Source: Microbacterium telephonicum
GTDB taxonomy: Bacteria; Actinomycetota; Actinomycetes; Actinomycetales; Microbacteriaceae
Direction of reading: 5' to 3'
NCBI RefSeq assembly: GCF_003651225.1
Contig: NZ_RCDB01000003.1
Span: 127,259 to 191,258 of the forward strand
DNA length: 64,000 nucleotides
This document shows, in pieces, positions 24,547 through 33,848 of this stretch. The position numbers and the translations under genes were made by a program. Positions within the stretch are counted from its first letter, which is position 1; each line of letters starts with the position of its first letter. The notes under the pieces were generated by a model that searched no databases, was not told the DNA's origin, and worked only from the letters and a program-made list of their open reading frames with translations.

Positions 24547-27096
24547 TCAGCTGTCAACGCCCAGGTTCGCGCCGTCGGCGGGATGCCCGGCGACGGGCAC
24601 CGCGCCGGTGATGATCGGGATCGACGTCGTCGCCGTCGTGACGGGCACCGACGCCGACAGCACGGTGCCGTCCTCGCGCAGCTGCTCGCCGATGTCCCCG
24701 ATCGTGGGGCGTCCGGCGCGCAGCGGGCCCTGCCCGCGGAGTGCGACGGCGACCGTCTCCCCCGCCGCGACGGTGTAGCCGTCACCGCGCACCGAGAACG
24801 GCACGGGGTCGCCCTCGCCCGCGGTGATCCGCAGCTCGTCGGCGGTGATGCGCACCTTCAGCGGCGTGCCCTGCCAGTGCAGCGTGTACGAGAGCGACGG
24901 CCAGTCGGCGGGGAGCCGCGGGTCGAAGCTCAGGTCGCCGACGTGGTCGCGCATGCCGCCGAAGCCGGAGACGAGCGCCGTCCACACGCCACCGGCGGAG
25001 GCGACGTGCACGCCGTCGGACGCGTTGTTGTGCAGGTCGCCGAGGTCGACGAAGATCGACTCCCGGAAGTACTCCAGGGCGAGGTCCTGGTAGCCGACCT
25101 CGGCCGCGAGGATCGACTGCACGACCGCCGACAGCGTCGAGTCGCCGGTCGTCAGCGGGTCGTAGTAGTCGAAGTCGGCGAGCTTCTCCTCGGCGGTGAA
25201 GTGGTTGCCCTGCAGGAAGAGGGCGAGCACGACGTCGGCCTGCTTGAGCACCTGGTACCGGTAGATGACGAGCGGGTGGAAGTGCAGCAGCAGCGGCCGC
25301 TGCGCGCTCGGGGTGTTGTCGAGGTCCCAGACCTCCCGCTCGAGGAACACGGCGTCCTGCGGGTGGATGCCGAGCCCCGCGCTGAAGGGGATGTGCATCG
25401 CCTCGGCGGCCGCCTCCCACGCGTCGGCCTCGGCCGGGTCGAGGGAGAGCCGGTCGACCATCTGCGCGTAGTCGGGCCCGTCCTGCTGGGCCATCTCGCG
25501 CACGACCCGCGCCGCGAAGCGCAGGTTGAAGCGCGCCATCACGTTCGTGAACAGGTTGTCGTTGACGACCGTCGTGTACTCGTCGGGGCCCGTCACGCCG
25601 TGGATGTGGAAGACCTCGGGGTCGCCGTGCTCGGTGAAGCGCCAGAACCCGAGCGTCGCCCACAGGCGCGCCGTCTCCACGGCGATGTCGACCGCCTCGC
25701 GGCGGAGGAACTCGTCGTCGCCCGTGGCCCGCACGTACTTGGCGAGGGCGAAGCTGACGTCGGCGTTGATGTGGTACTGCGCGGTGCCGGCGGCGTAATA
25801 CGCCGACGCCTCCTCGCCGTTGATCGTGCGCCACGGGAAGAGGGCCCCGGCCTCGTTGAGCTGGCCGGCACGGCGCCGCGCGGCGGGGAGCATGAGGTAC
25901 CGCATCCGCAGCGCGTTGCGGGCCCACAGCGGCGTCGTGTAGGTGAGGAACGGGAGCACGTAGATCTCGGTGTCCCAGAAGTAGTGGCCCGAGTACCCCG
26001 ACCCCGACACGCCCTTGGCCGGCACGCCCTGCCCGTCGGCGCGGGCGGCGGCCTGGGCGAGCTGCCACAGGCACCAGCGCGTGGCCTGCTGCAGGTCGTC
26101 GTGACCCTCGATCTCGACGTCGGAGCGCTCCCAGAACGCCGTGCACCAGGCCGCCTGGCGGTCGTACTGGCGCTGCACGCCCTCGGCGCGCACCCGGTCG
26201 AGCGTGCGCCGACCGCGGTCGACGAGCTCCCGGGCGGGCACGCCCCGGGACGTGTGGTAGCTGACCAGCTTCGTGATGGTCACCGGCACGCCCTGCTTGG
26301 CCTGCACCCGGAACACGTTCTTCGCGATGTCGGGTTCGACGAGCGAGCGCGCCGAGTACTCGTTGTCGGTCTCGACGAGGTGGTCGGCGACGACCGCGAT
26401 CGTCATGCCGGATGCCGTCACCCGGTACGACAGGGCTGCGCGACCGCCGTCCTGCCAGTACTCCTGCGGCTGCAGCACGCGGTCGTGCATCTTGTCGGAC
26501 TTACGCGGGTCGAAGCCGCCGCCGGCGGCCTTCTTCGCGTAGGCGCCGCCGTAGACGTCCTCGCCGTCCTGCCGGTTGATGACCTGGCAGTTGACGGTGA
26601 CGGGAGCGTCGGAGTTGAGCACCGTGACGGTCAGGCGCATGACGGCGAGGTGCTTCTCCTCGAACGAGACCATGCGGTCCACGTCGATGACGACGTCCTT
26701 GCCGCTGGGCGTCATCCAGCGCACGTGGCGGGTGAGCACACCGGTGCGGAAGTCGAGGGCGCGCTCGTACTCGCGCACGTCGTCGACGTCGAGGGCGAGC
26801 GGCTCGTCGTCGACGTACACGCGCATCACCTTCGCGTCGGGCGCGTTGATGATCGTCTGCCCCGTCTCGGCGAAGCCGAACGCCTGCTCGGCGTGGCGGA
26901 TCGGGAACACCTCGTGGAAGCCGTTGACGAACGTGCCGTGCTCGTGCGCCTGGCGCCCTTCCGGGTGGTTGCCGCGCAGCCCCAGGTAGCCGTTCCCGAG
27001 CGAGAACAGCGTCTCGGTCACGCCGGTGTCCTCGAGTGAGGTGTGGTTCTCGACGAGACGCCAGGGGTCGACGGGGAAACGATCGCGGTCGATCAT
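24547..27096 (-). CDS. Glycoside hydrolase family 65 phosphorylase
   Basis: This 849-residue GH65 enzyme has an N-terminal beta-sandwich (to about 290), an (alpha/alpha)6 catalytic barrel and a C-terminal jelly roll. The motif HIHGVTGPDEYTTVVNDN holds the expected general acid Glu506, and NASDGVHVASAGGVW is the phosphate-binding loop. The family phosphorolyses alpha-glucosides such as maltose, trehalose or kojibiose to beta-glucose-1-phosphate; the exact disaccharide is open. GAAAGGA precedes the ATG. A beta-phosphoglucomutase gene lies 29 bp upstream in the same operon and would convert the product to glucose-6-phosphate. Confidence 0.9.
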   Translation of the reverse strand: MIDRDRFPVDPWRLVENHTSLEDTGVTETLFSLGNGYLGLRGNHPEGRQAHEHGTFVNGFHEVFPIRHAEQAFGFAETGQTIINAPDAKVMRVYVDDEPLALDVDDVREYERALDFRTGVLTRHVRWMTPSGKDVVIDVDRMVSFEEKHLAVMRLTVTVLNSDAPVTVNCQVINRQDGEDVYGGAYAKKAAGGGFDPRKSDKMHDRVLQPQEYWQDGGRAALSYRVTASGMTIAVVADHLVETDNEYSARSLVEPDIAKNVFRVQAKQGVPVTITKLVSYHTSRGVPARELVDRGRRTLDRVRAEGVQRQYDRQAAWCTAFWERSDVEIEGHDDLQQATRWCLWQLAQAAARADGQGVPAKGVSGSGYSGHYFWDTEIYVLPFLTYTTPLWARNALRMRYLMLPAARRRAGQLNEAGALFPWRTINGEEASAYYAAGTAQYHINADVSFALAKYVRATGDDEFLRREAVDIAVETARLWATLGFWRFTEHGDPEVFHIHGVTGPDEYTTVVNDNLFTNVMARFNLRFAARVVREMAQQDGPDYAQMVDRLSLDPAEADAWEAAAEAMHIPFSAGLGIHPQDAVFLEREVWDLDNTPSAQRPLLLHFHPLVIYRYQVLKQADVVLALFLQGNHFTAEEKLADFDYYDPLTTGDSTLSAVVQSILAAEVGYQDLALEYFRESIFVDLGDLHNNASDGVHVASAGGVWTALVSGFGGMRDHVGDLSFDPRLPADWPSLSYTLHWQGTPLKVRITADELRITAGEGDPVPFSVRGDGYTVAAGETVAVALRGQGPLRAGRPTIGDIGEQLREDGTVLSASVPVTTATTSIPIITGAVPVAGHPADGANLGVDS

Positions 27097-27125
27097 GCGG
27101 TCCTTTCGGGGAGATCGCGGAGAAG

Positions 27126-27854
27126 TCAGGCGAGGAATTCGGCGAGGTCGTCGACGACGACGTGGGCGCCGCAGGCGCGCAGCGCCTCGGCGCCGGCGCC
27201 GCGGTCGACGCCAACGACGAGGGCGTAGCCGGCCGCCGCGGCGGACTGCACGCCGGAGTGGGCGTCCTCGACGGCGACGCTGCGGGCGGGGTCGACCCCC
27301 AGCATCCGCGCCCCCTCGGCGAACACGGCGGGATCGGGCTTGGACGGCAGGTTCTCGCGTTCGGCGACGACCCCGTCCATCACGACCGGGAAGCGGTCCC
27401 GGATGCCGGCGACGCGCAGCACCTCTTCGGCGTTCTTCGAGCTCGACACGACCGCGATCGGGACACCGGCCGCCTGCAGGCGCTCGACGAGGGCGAGCGA
27501 GCCCGGATACGGGGCGATGCCGTCCTCGCGCAGGACGCGGGAGAACACCTCGTTCTTGCGGTTGCCGATGCCGCACACGGTGTCGGCGGACGGCGGGTCG
27601 GCGGGCTCACCCCAGGGCACCTCGACGTCGCGCGAGCGCAGCAGGCTCGCGACGCCGTCGTAGCGCTTCTTGCCGTCGAGGTGCACGAAGTAGTCGTCCT
27701 CGGTGTAGGGCGGCTCGATCCCCCACGCCGTGAACAGCTCGGTGAACATGCTCGCCCAGGCGTGCATGTGCACTTCGGCGGTCGGGGTCAGCACGCCGTC
27801 GAGATCGAACAGCACCGCGTCGTAAGCGGTCAGGTCGGGGAGATCGTTCGCCAC
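27126..27854 (-). CDS. Beta-phosphoglucomutase family HAD protein
   Basis: This 242-residue HAD protein begins with motif I VLFDLDGVLTPTAEVH. It has a helical cap, motif II VVSSSKNAEEVL, KPDPAVFAEGARMLG with the motif III Lys, and VEDAHSGVQSAAAAG. The operon with a GH65 phosphorylase strongly suggests beta-glucose-1-phosphate to glucose-6-phosphate conversion. The GTG at 27854 follows TACGCT by 6 nt, so the operon transcript is probably leaderless. Confidence 0.87.
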   Translation of the reverse strand: MANDLPDLTAYDAVLFDLDGVLTPTAEVHMHAWASMFTELFTAWGIEPPYTEDDYFVHLDGKKRYDGVASLLRSRDVEVPWGEPADPPSADTVCGIGNRKNEVFSRVLREDGIAPYPGSLALVERLQAAGVPIAVVSSSKNAEEVLRVAGIRDRFPVVMDGVVAERENLPSKPDPAVFAEGARMLGVDPARSVAVEDAHSGVQSAAAAGYALVVGVDRGAGAEALRACGAHVVVDDLAEFLA

Positions 27855-27860
27855 TGGGCC

Positions 27861-27866
27861 AGCGTA
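27861..27866 (-). promoter_or_regulatory. -10 box of bpgm-GH65 operon, leaderless type
   Basis: TACGCT on the minus strand ends 6 nt before the GTG start codon at 27854. Confidence 0.5.
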
Positions 27867-27915
27867 GTCGGATGCTGTTACGAGCGGGTGAAGCGTCGGC
27901 GACGAGGCGGGGCGC

Positions 27916-29115
27916 TCAGCCGGCGGTCGCGACCGACAGGGTCTGCCGGGCGATCTCGAGCTCTTCGTTGGTGGGGACGACGAGCACGGTCACGGCGGAG
28001 TCGTCGGTCGAGATGACCCGGGTGTCGCGGCGGCGCTCCTCGTTGCGGACCGCGTCCACGTGCACCCCGAGGAAGCCGAGGGTCTCGAGGGCCGCGGCGC
28101 GCACGAGCGGCGAGTTCTCGCCGACGCCGGCGGTGAAGGAGATGACGTCGACGCCGCCGAGCTGGGCGATGTAGGACCCGAGGTAGGCGCGCAGGCGGTG
28201 GATGTAGACGTCGAAGGCGAGCATCGCCGCCCCGTCGCCGGCCTCGCGGCGGTCTTCGATGTCGCGCATGTCGGAGACGCCGGCCAGGCCGTAGACGCCC
28301 GAGCGCTTGTTGAGGAACCTGTCCAGGTCGCCGGGCGACATCTCCTCGCGGCGGGCGAGCACGAGCAGCACCGACGGATCGATGTCGCCGGAGCGGGTGC
28401 CCATGACGAGGCCCTCGAGCGGGGTGAGCCCCATCGAGGTCTCGACCGACAGTCCGCCGTCCACGGCGGTCACCGACGCGCCGTTGCCGAGGTGCAGGAC
28501 GATCTGCTTGAGCTCGCGCAGCGGCTTGCCGACGTACTCGGCGGCGGCCTCGCTGACGAACTTGTGGCTCGTGCCGTGGAACCCGTACCGGCGGATGCGG
28601 TGCTTGCGGGCGAGGTCGCGGTCGATCGCGTAGGTGTAGGCCGCGGGCGGCAGCGTCTGGTGGAACGCGGTGTCGAACACCGCGACGTGTGCCAGCTCGG
28701 GGAACGCCGCCCGCGCCGCGCGGATGCCCTGCACGGCGCCGGGGTTGTGCAACGGCGCGAGCACCGACAGCTCGTCGATGTTGATCTCGACGAGGTCGTT
28801 GATGAGCGTCGGGTGGAAGAATCGCGCCCCGCCCTGCACGACGCGGTGTCCGATCGCGGTCGGCGGGTTCTCGGTGAGCGAGGGGCCGTGCTCCTCGAAC
28901 GCGCGCAGCATGACCGCGAAGCCGGCGGCGTGGTCGGGGATCGGCAGCTCCGCCTCGCTCTTCGTGTCGCCCTCGACGTTCTTGTGAGTCGCCGCCCCGA
29001 CGCTCTCGCCGATGCGCTCGACCAGACCCGACGCCAGCGGCATCTGGGTCTCGACGTCGATCAGCTGGTACTTGAACGACGACGAGCCGCTGTTGATGAC
29101 GAGGACGACGGTCAT
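27916..29115 (-). CDS. ackA: Acetate kinase
   Basis: This 399-residue kinase interconverts acetyl phosphate and ADP with acetate and ATP. The ASKHA-fold signatures are VLVINSGSSSFKYQLID at the N-terminus and YGFHGTSHKFVSEAAA, HLGNGASVTAV and SFTAGVGENSPLVR downstream. The ATG overlaps the pta stop by 4 bp, so the two enzymes are translationally coupled. With acs at the left end, the cell has both acetate activation routes. Confidence 0.96.
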   Translation of the reverse strand: MTVVLVINSGSSSFKYQLIDVETQMPLASGLVERIGESVGAATHKNVEGDTKSEAELPIPDHAAGFAVMLRAFEEHGPSLTENPPTAIGHRVVQGGARFFHPTLINDLVEINIDELSVLAPLHNPGAVQGIRAARAAFPELAHVAVFDTAFHQTLPPAAYTYAIDRDLARKHRIRRYGFHGTSHKFVSEAAAEYVGKPLRELKQIVLHLGNGASVTAVDGGLSVETSMGLTPLEGLVMGTRSGDIDPSVLLVLARREEMSPGDLDRFLNKRSGVYGLAGVSDMRDIEDRREAGDGAAMLAFDVYIHRLRAYLGSYIAQLGGVDVISFTAGVGENSPLVRAAALETLGFLGVHVDAVRNEERRRDTRVISTDDSAVTVLVVPTNEELEIARQTLSVATAG

Positions 29116-31256
29116 GCGGACGCTCCCTGGTTCTGCGCCTGGATGGCGGTGATGGCGATGGTGTTGACGATGTCGTCGACGAGGGCGCCGCGCGACAGGT
29201 CGTTGATGGGCTTGTTCAGACCCTGTAGCACGGGCCCCATCGCCACGGCTCCGGCCGAGCGCTGCACGGCCTTGTACGTGTTGTTGCCGGTGTTCAGGTC
29301 GGGGAAGACGAACACGGTCGCCCGTCCGGCCACCTGCGAATCCGGCATCTTGGTCGCCGCCACGGCGGCGTCGGCGGCGGCGTCGTACTGGATCGGGCCC
29401 TCGACGAGCAGCTCGGGCGCACGCTCGCGCACCAGGGTGGTCGCGGCGCGCACCTTGTCGACGTCCTCCCCCGACCCGGACTCGCCGGTCGAGTACGACA
29501 GCATCGCCACGCGCGGGTCGATGCCGAACTGGTGGGCCGTCTCGGCGGAGCTGACGGCGATGTCGGCGAGCTGCTCGGCGCGCGGGTCGGGGATGACGGC
29601 GCAGTCTCCGTAGACGAGCACGCGGTCGGCGAGCGCCATGAGGAAGACGCTGGAGACGACCGAGACGCCGGGACGGGTCTTGATGATCTCGAACGCCGGG
29701 CGGATGGTGTGGGCCGTCGTGTGGGCGGCACCGGAGACCATGCCATCGGCCAGGCCCAGGTGCACCATCATCGTGCCGAAGTACGACACGTCGGTGACGG
29801 TGTCGGCGGCGCGCTCGTAGGTGATGCCCTTGTGCTTGCGCAGTTCGGCGTACTCGGTGGCGAAGCGGTGCACGTGGTCGGGGTCGTGCGGGCTCAGCAC
29901 GGTCGCCGCGGAGATGTCGAGGCCCAGTTCGGTGGCCCGACCCCGCACGCTCGCCTCGTCGCCGAGGATGACGAGGTCGGCGATGCCGCGGGCGAGCACG
30001 GTGGCCGCGGCGCGCAGCACACGGTCATCGCCCCCTTCGGGCAGCACGATGCGCTTGCGGTGCGTGCGCGCGCGCTCGAGCAGGCGGTACTCGAACATGA
30101 GCGGGGTGACGACGCTGGAGCGGGCGAGGCCCAGCGAGGCGGTGAGTTCGGCGGTGTCGACGTTCTGCTCGAACAGGGCGATGGCGGTGTCGAAGCGGCG
30201 CTGCGACCCGGCGGCGAGCCGTCCGTTCGTGCTCATGACCCGCACGGCGGTGTCGTAGGTGTCGAGGTCGGTGCGCACGATGGGCAGCGTCGACTCGAGG
30301 CCCGCCATGAGTTGCTGCACGGCATCCGGCAGGTCGAACGGGCCGTTGAGCACAATCGCGGCGATCGACGGGAAGGTGCCGGCGGAGTGGGCCAGGAGGA
30401 TCCCCAGCAGCACCTCGGTGCGGTCGGCCGGGACGATGACGATCGCGCTGTCGCTCAGGCGCGGCAGCACGTTGTTCAGCGACATGCCGGCGATCACGAC
30501 GTCGACGACCTCACGGTCGAGCAGCTCGTCGTCGCCGCGCAGCAGCCGCCCGTCGAGGTTCAGCATGATGTCGCGCACCGACGGGGCGACGAGGAACAGG
30601 TCTTCGGGCAGCGCCCACACCCCGACCGCGGCCTCGCGGTGGCCGTCGGCGGCGGGGACGTCCTGCACGACCGAGCGGATCGTGGCGGTGATCTCGTCGA
30701 GGCGCGTCGGGTCGGCGCGGTTGGTGATCACCGCGAACAGCTCCGCCTTGTTGTGCGCGAGCTCCGGAAGGGCCAGCGCCGTCAGCTGGCCGAGCTGCTC
30801 GGGCGTGCGCGCGACGCTCATCCCGAGACGCTCACCCTGTCCTGCCCGACCGTTGACCACGAGCAGCACGGGGGCGCCGAGGTTCGCGGCGATGCGCGCG
30901 TTGTAGCCGAGCTCCGAGGTCGAGCCGACGTCGGTGAAGTCGCTGCCGACGATGACGACCGCGTCGCACTTGGCCTCGACGGCCTTGAAGCGCTCGACGA
31001 TCTTCGACAGGGCGGCATCCGCGTCGCGTCGCACCTCGTCGTAGGTGACGCCGATGCACTCGTCGTAGTCGAGGTCGACGCCGACGTGGTCCAGCAGCAT
31101 CTCGAGCACGTAGTCGCGCTCCGACGTGGACCGCGCGATCGCACGGAAGACGCCGACCCGCGGCGTCGTGCGACCGAGGGCGTCCAGCACCCCCAGCACG
31201 ATCGTCGACTTCCCCGAGAGGCCTTCCACGGACGTGATGTAGATGCTCTGAGCCAC
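29112..31256 (-). CDS. pta: Phosphate acetyltransferase (long form)
   Basis: This 714-residue enzyme interconverts acetyl-CoA and acetyl phosphate. The N-terminal third is a P-loop, BioD-like domain (SVEGLSGKSTIVLGVLDALG), then a DRTGG domain near 220-330. The C-terminal PTA catalytic domain spans about 385-710, with LPEGGDDRVLRAA, GMVSGAAHTTAHTIRPAFEI and FPDLNTGNNTYKAVQRS. The GTG start at 31256 follows TAGGCT by 6 nt, indicating a leaderless message. ackA is downstream with a 4-bp overlap. Confidence 0.95.
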   Translation of the reverse strand: MAQSIYITSVEGLSGKSTIVLGVLDALGRTTPRVGVFRAIARSTSERDYVLEMLLDHVGVDLDYDECIGVTYDEVRRDADAALSKIVERFKAVEAKCDAVVIVGSDFTDVGSTSELGYNARIAANLGAPVLLVVNGRAGQGERLGMSVARTPEQLGQLTALALPELAHNKAELFAVITNRADPTRLDEITATIRSVVQDVPAADGHREAAVGVWALPEDLFLVAPSVRDIMLNLDGRLLRGDDELLDREVVDVVIAGMSLNNVLPRLSDSAIVIVPADRTEVLLGILLAHSAGTFPSIAAIVLNGPFDLPDAVQQLMAGLESTLPIVRTDLDTYDTAVRVMSTNGRLAAGSQRRFDTAIALFEQNVDTAELTASLGLARSSVVTPLMFEYRLLERARTHRKRIVLPEGGDDRVLRAAATVLARGIADLVILGDEASVRGRATELGLDISAATVLSPHDPDHVHRFATEYAELRKHKGITYERAADTVTDVSYFGTMMVHLGLADGMVSGAAHTTAHTIRPAFEIIKTRPGVSVVSSVFLMALADRVLVYGDCAVIPDPRAEQLADIAVSSAETAHQFGIDPRVAMLSYSTGESGSGEDVDKVRAATTLVRERAPELLVEGPIQYDAAADAAVAATKMPDSQVAGRATVFVFPDLNTGNNTYKAVQRSAGAVAMGPVLQGLNKPINDLSRGALVDDIVNTIAITAIQAQNQGASA

Positions 31257-31262
31257 CCGCTC

Positions 31263-31268
31263 AGCCTA
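31263..31268 (-). promoter_or_regulatory. -10 box of pta-ackA, leaderless type
   Basis: TAGGCT on the minus strand ends 6 nt before the GTG start of pta. Confidence 0.5.
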
Positions 31269-31382
31269 GGGTCGGCACGCTGTGGGCGACCAGGGAGCGA
31301 CCGGGAGAAAACCTGCCGCACCCCCGGCACCGGCTCCATCCAGGCGAATGCGGATGCGGAGGGTGAGGCGTCGGTCGGCGGG

Positions 31383-31480
31383 GAAAAGAAAAGACTCTCC
31401 GCGAACCCGGCAGAGCCTGGTTACCCTTGCTACGTTTCCGTCCTGGGGGAGTTGGCCTGGGTGCCGCCTCGCGGAGAGCT
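31383..31480 (-). ncRNA. ffs: Small bacterial signal recognition particle RNA
   Basis: On the minus strand a roughly 88-nt hairpin is closed by CTCTCCGCGA and TCGCGGAGAG. Its apical part carries the SRP hallmark AACTCCCCCAGGACGGAAAC followed by GTAGCAAGGGTAACC, the asymmetric loop and GGAA-type tetraloop bound by Ffh. The T-rich tail TCTTTTCTTTT (31383-31393) follows. TAGACT lies 6 nt before the 5' end. It lies between pta and the divergent moxR operon, whereas many actinobacteria have ffs near dnaX. The ends are estimated from the closing helix. Confidence 0.85.
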
Positions 31481-31486
31481 GACCCC

Positions 31487-31492
31487 AGTCTA
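31487..31492 (-). promoter_or_regulatory. -10 box of ffs
   Basis: TAGACT on the minus strand sits 6 nt upstream of the predicted RNA 5' end at 31480. No clear -35 box was found. Confidence 0.55.
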
Positions 31493-31597
31493 GCCGATCG
31501 ATCCGGGCGCGAGATCCGCCAGGAGATGCTCAGCGACACGGTACGGACGGCGGGTTAGCATCGATTCACGCGCATCCGACGCGTACGAGGGGGTCGC

Positions 31598-32590
31598 ATG
31601 ACGCAGTCCGCCGCGGGGTCTTCTCCCGTCACCGCCGAAGTGTTCGCCGAGGAGACCGAGGCCATCGTCTCGTCGGTCTCGCGCGTCATCGACGGCAAGC
31701 CCGCCGCCGTCCGCGCCGCCCTGGTGTGCCTGCTCGCCGAGGGGCATCTGCTCATCGAGGACGTGCCCGGCGTCGGCAAGACGATGCTCGCCCGGGCGCT
31801 GGCGGGATCGGTCGACGCGACGGTGCGCCGCATCCAGTTCACCCCCGATCTGCTCCCCGGTGACGTCACCGGCGTGAGCGTCTTCAATCCGGTCGACCGC
31901 TTCTTCGAGTTCAAGCCGGGTGCGATCTTCGCCCACCTGGTGATCGCCGACGAGATCAACCGCTCATCGCCGAAGACCCAGTCGGCGCTGCTGGAGGCGA
32001 TGGAGGAGCGCCAGGTCACCGTCGACGGCGTCTCCCACGCCCTCCCCGACCCGTTCCTCGTGGTCGCGACCCAGAACCCGCTCGAGATGGAGGGCACGTA
32101 CTCCCTGCCCGAGGCGCAGCGCGACCGCTTCATGATGCGCATCTCGATGGGGTATCCGGATGCCGCGGCCGAAGCGCTCATGCTCCGCCAGCGCGACGCG
32201 GTCAACCCGCTCGACGCGATCACACCGGTGATCGACGCCGTCCGCGTGCGGGAGCTGATCGGGTGGGCGCGGAGCGTGCACGTCTCCCCCGCCGTCGAGG
32301 AGTACGCCGTGGGCCTCTCGCGCGCGACCCGTTCGCACCCCGACCTGCGACTGGGGGCGAGCCCGCGCGCGACGCTGCAGCTGGTGCGCGCCGCGAAGGT
32401 GTGGGCCGCCCTCGACGGCCGCGAATTCGTCATCCCCGACGACGTCGCGACGCTGCTCGAACCCGTCTTCGCGCACCGCGTCATCGCCGCCCGGTCGTCG
32501 GCAGCGCGCGGGCGCACCTCCGCCGAGGCGATCGCGTCGGTGCTGCAGTCGATCGCGGGCGCCGTGCGCGTGCCGCTCGCCACCCGCTGA
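31598..32590 (+). CDS. MoxR-type AAA+ ATPase
   Basis: This 330-residue AAA+ chaperone has Walker A EDVPGVGKTMLARAL, Walker B VIADEINRSSPKTQSALLEAM, sensor-1 VATQNPLEMEGTY, and the C-terminal lid with LRLGASPRATLQL. MoxR ATPases help activate or mature partner proteins, commonly with DUF58/VWA proteins. It leads a three-gene operon with a DUF58 protein and a membrane transglutaminase, a combination recurrent in actinobacteria. AGGGGG precedes the ATG. Confidence 0.92.
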   Translation: MTQSAAGSSPVTAEVFAEETEAIVSSVSRVIDGKPAAVRAALVCLLAEGHLLIEDVPGVGKTMLARALAGSVDATVRRIQFTPDLLPGDVTGVSVFNPVDRFFEFKPGAIFAHLVIADEINRSSPKTQSALLEAMEERQVTVDGVSHALPDPFLVVATQNPLEMEGTYSLPEAQRDRFMMRISMGYPDAAAEALMLRQRDAVNPLDAITPVIDAVRVRELIGWARSVHVSPAVEEYAVGLSRATRSHPDLRLGASPRATLQLVRAAKVWAALDGREFVIPDDVATLLEPVFAHRVIAARSSAARGRTSAEAIASVLQSIAGAVRVPLATR

Positions 32591-32603
32591 GGCCGGCGCC
32601 GTC

Positions 32604-33848
32604 GTGTCTCGCTGGCCGCTGACGGTGCGGGGAACGGGAGCGGTGCTGCTCGCCGTCGCGTGCTTCTTCCTGGCCCACGAGTTCTCCATCCCGGAGCTGC
32701 TGTACGTGTGCGTGCTGCTGCTGGCGGTCGTGGCGGCGAGCGTGCTCACCGTGCACCTGGTCGGTCGTTCGGAGTCGGTGACGCGCGCCTTCCTGCCCGA
32801 CTCCGTCACCGTGGGCCGCACGGTGCGCGTGCGGCTCGACGTGACGGTGCGCTCGGCGCTGCCGGCCGCACAGGGGACGTGGCGCGACCAGCTCCCCGCC
32901 GGTCTCGACGGCGACGCCGGCGGCGTGTTCCCGGCGCTGTCGTCGGCGACCGGCACCCGGTCGGAGGCGGTCGCGCTCGAGTACGAGATCGAGGCCCAGC
33001 GGCGCGGTGTGCGCACGGTCGGGCCGCTGACGGTGACCTCGACCGATCCGTTCGGCTTCGCCCGGCGTCGCCACGTCGTCGGCGGCCCGGTGTCGTTGAC
33101 GGTCGCGCCGGCGATCGTCGACCTCGGCGCAGTCGGCGATCTGCCCGGCGAGGCGGGCGGCAGTGTGCACACCTCCACGAACCAGCTGGGCCAGGGCGCC
33201 GACAACCTCGTGCCGCGTCACTACGTACCGGGCGATTCGATGCGCCGCATCCACTGGCGGGCGAGCGCGCACCGCGATGAGCTCATGGTGCGTCAGGAGG
33301 AGCAGGAGACGACGCCGCAGGCCGTCGTCGTGCTCGACCGCGGCATCCACCGGTGGTCGCCCGAGGCCTTCCGCGCGCCGGGCGAGGATCCCGGGTTCGA
33401 GGAGGGGGTGAGCGCGGCGATCTCGGTCGTCGCCCGCCTCGCGCACGAGGGGTTCACGGTGCACCTTCTCGACGTCGACGGCGCCGAGCTCGGCGACCGC
33501 GTCGAGGCACACGATCTCGCGGGCGTCGAGGTGCTCGCCGCCGACCTGGCGACGACCGTCGCACGCCGGGACCTGCCGCTCGAGCCGCTCGTGCGTCGCT
33601 TCCAGGCCACGATGACCGGACCGCTCGTGCTCGTGACCGGACGCATCGACGAGGCGGATGCCGAGGTGCTCGCCCCGTTGGCGGCGCACAGCGCGCTGCC
33701 GGTGCTGCTGGCGGTGGCGCCGCAGCACGACGCGCTCGAGCGCGCTGCGCGGGCGGGCTGGCGCGCCGCGGTCGTGCACCCGGACGGCGACCTCGCCGCC
33801 TCGTGGGCCGCCGCCGTCGAACGGGGGGCGAGCCGTGTCGACGCGTGA
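32604..33848 (+). CDS. DUF58 domain membrane protein
   Basis: This 414-residue protein has two N-terminal membrane helices (about 8-50), a beta-rich region, and a DUF58 core with VPRHYVPGDSMRRIHWRASAHRDELMVRQ, the family signature around residues 200-230. A degenerate VWA-like C-terminal domain follows. It starts 13 bp after moxR. The MoxR-DUF58-transglutaminase set probably works on or in the cell envelope; the biochemical role is not established. Confidence 0.88.
   Translation: MSRWPLTVRGTGAVLLAVACFFLAHEFSIPELLYVCVLLLAVVAASVLTVHLVGRSESVTRAFLPDSVTVGRTVRVRLDVTVRSALPAAQGTWRDQLPAGLDGDAGGVFPALSSATGTRSEAVALEYEIEAQRRGVRTVGPLTVTSTDPFGFARRRHVVGGPVSLTVAPAIVDLGAVGDLPGEAGGSVHTSTNQLGQGADNLVPRHYVPGDSMRRIHWRASAHRDELMVRQEEQETTPQAVVVLDRGIHRWSPEAFRAPGEDPGFEEGVSAAISVVARLAHEGFTVHLLDVDGAELGDRVEAHDLAGVEVLAADLATTVARRDLPLEPLVRRFQATMTGPLVLVTGRIDEADAEVLAPLAAHSALPVLLAVAPQHDALERAARAGWRAAVVHPDGDLAASWAAAVERGASRVDA

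Noticed and set aside
24583..27039. Open frame of about 818 codons on the plus strand over the GH65 gene
   Set aside because: It is antisense to a gene with complete GH65 motifs and consists of V/G/R/D-rich low-complexity sequence.
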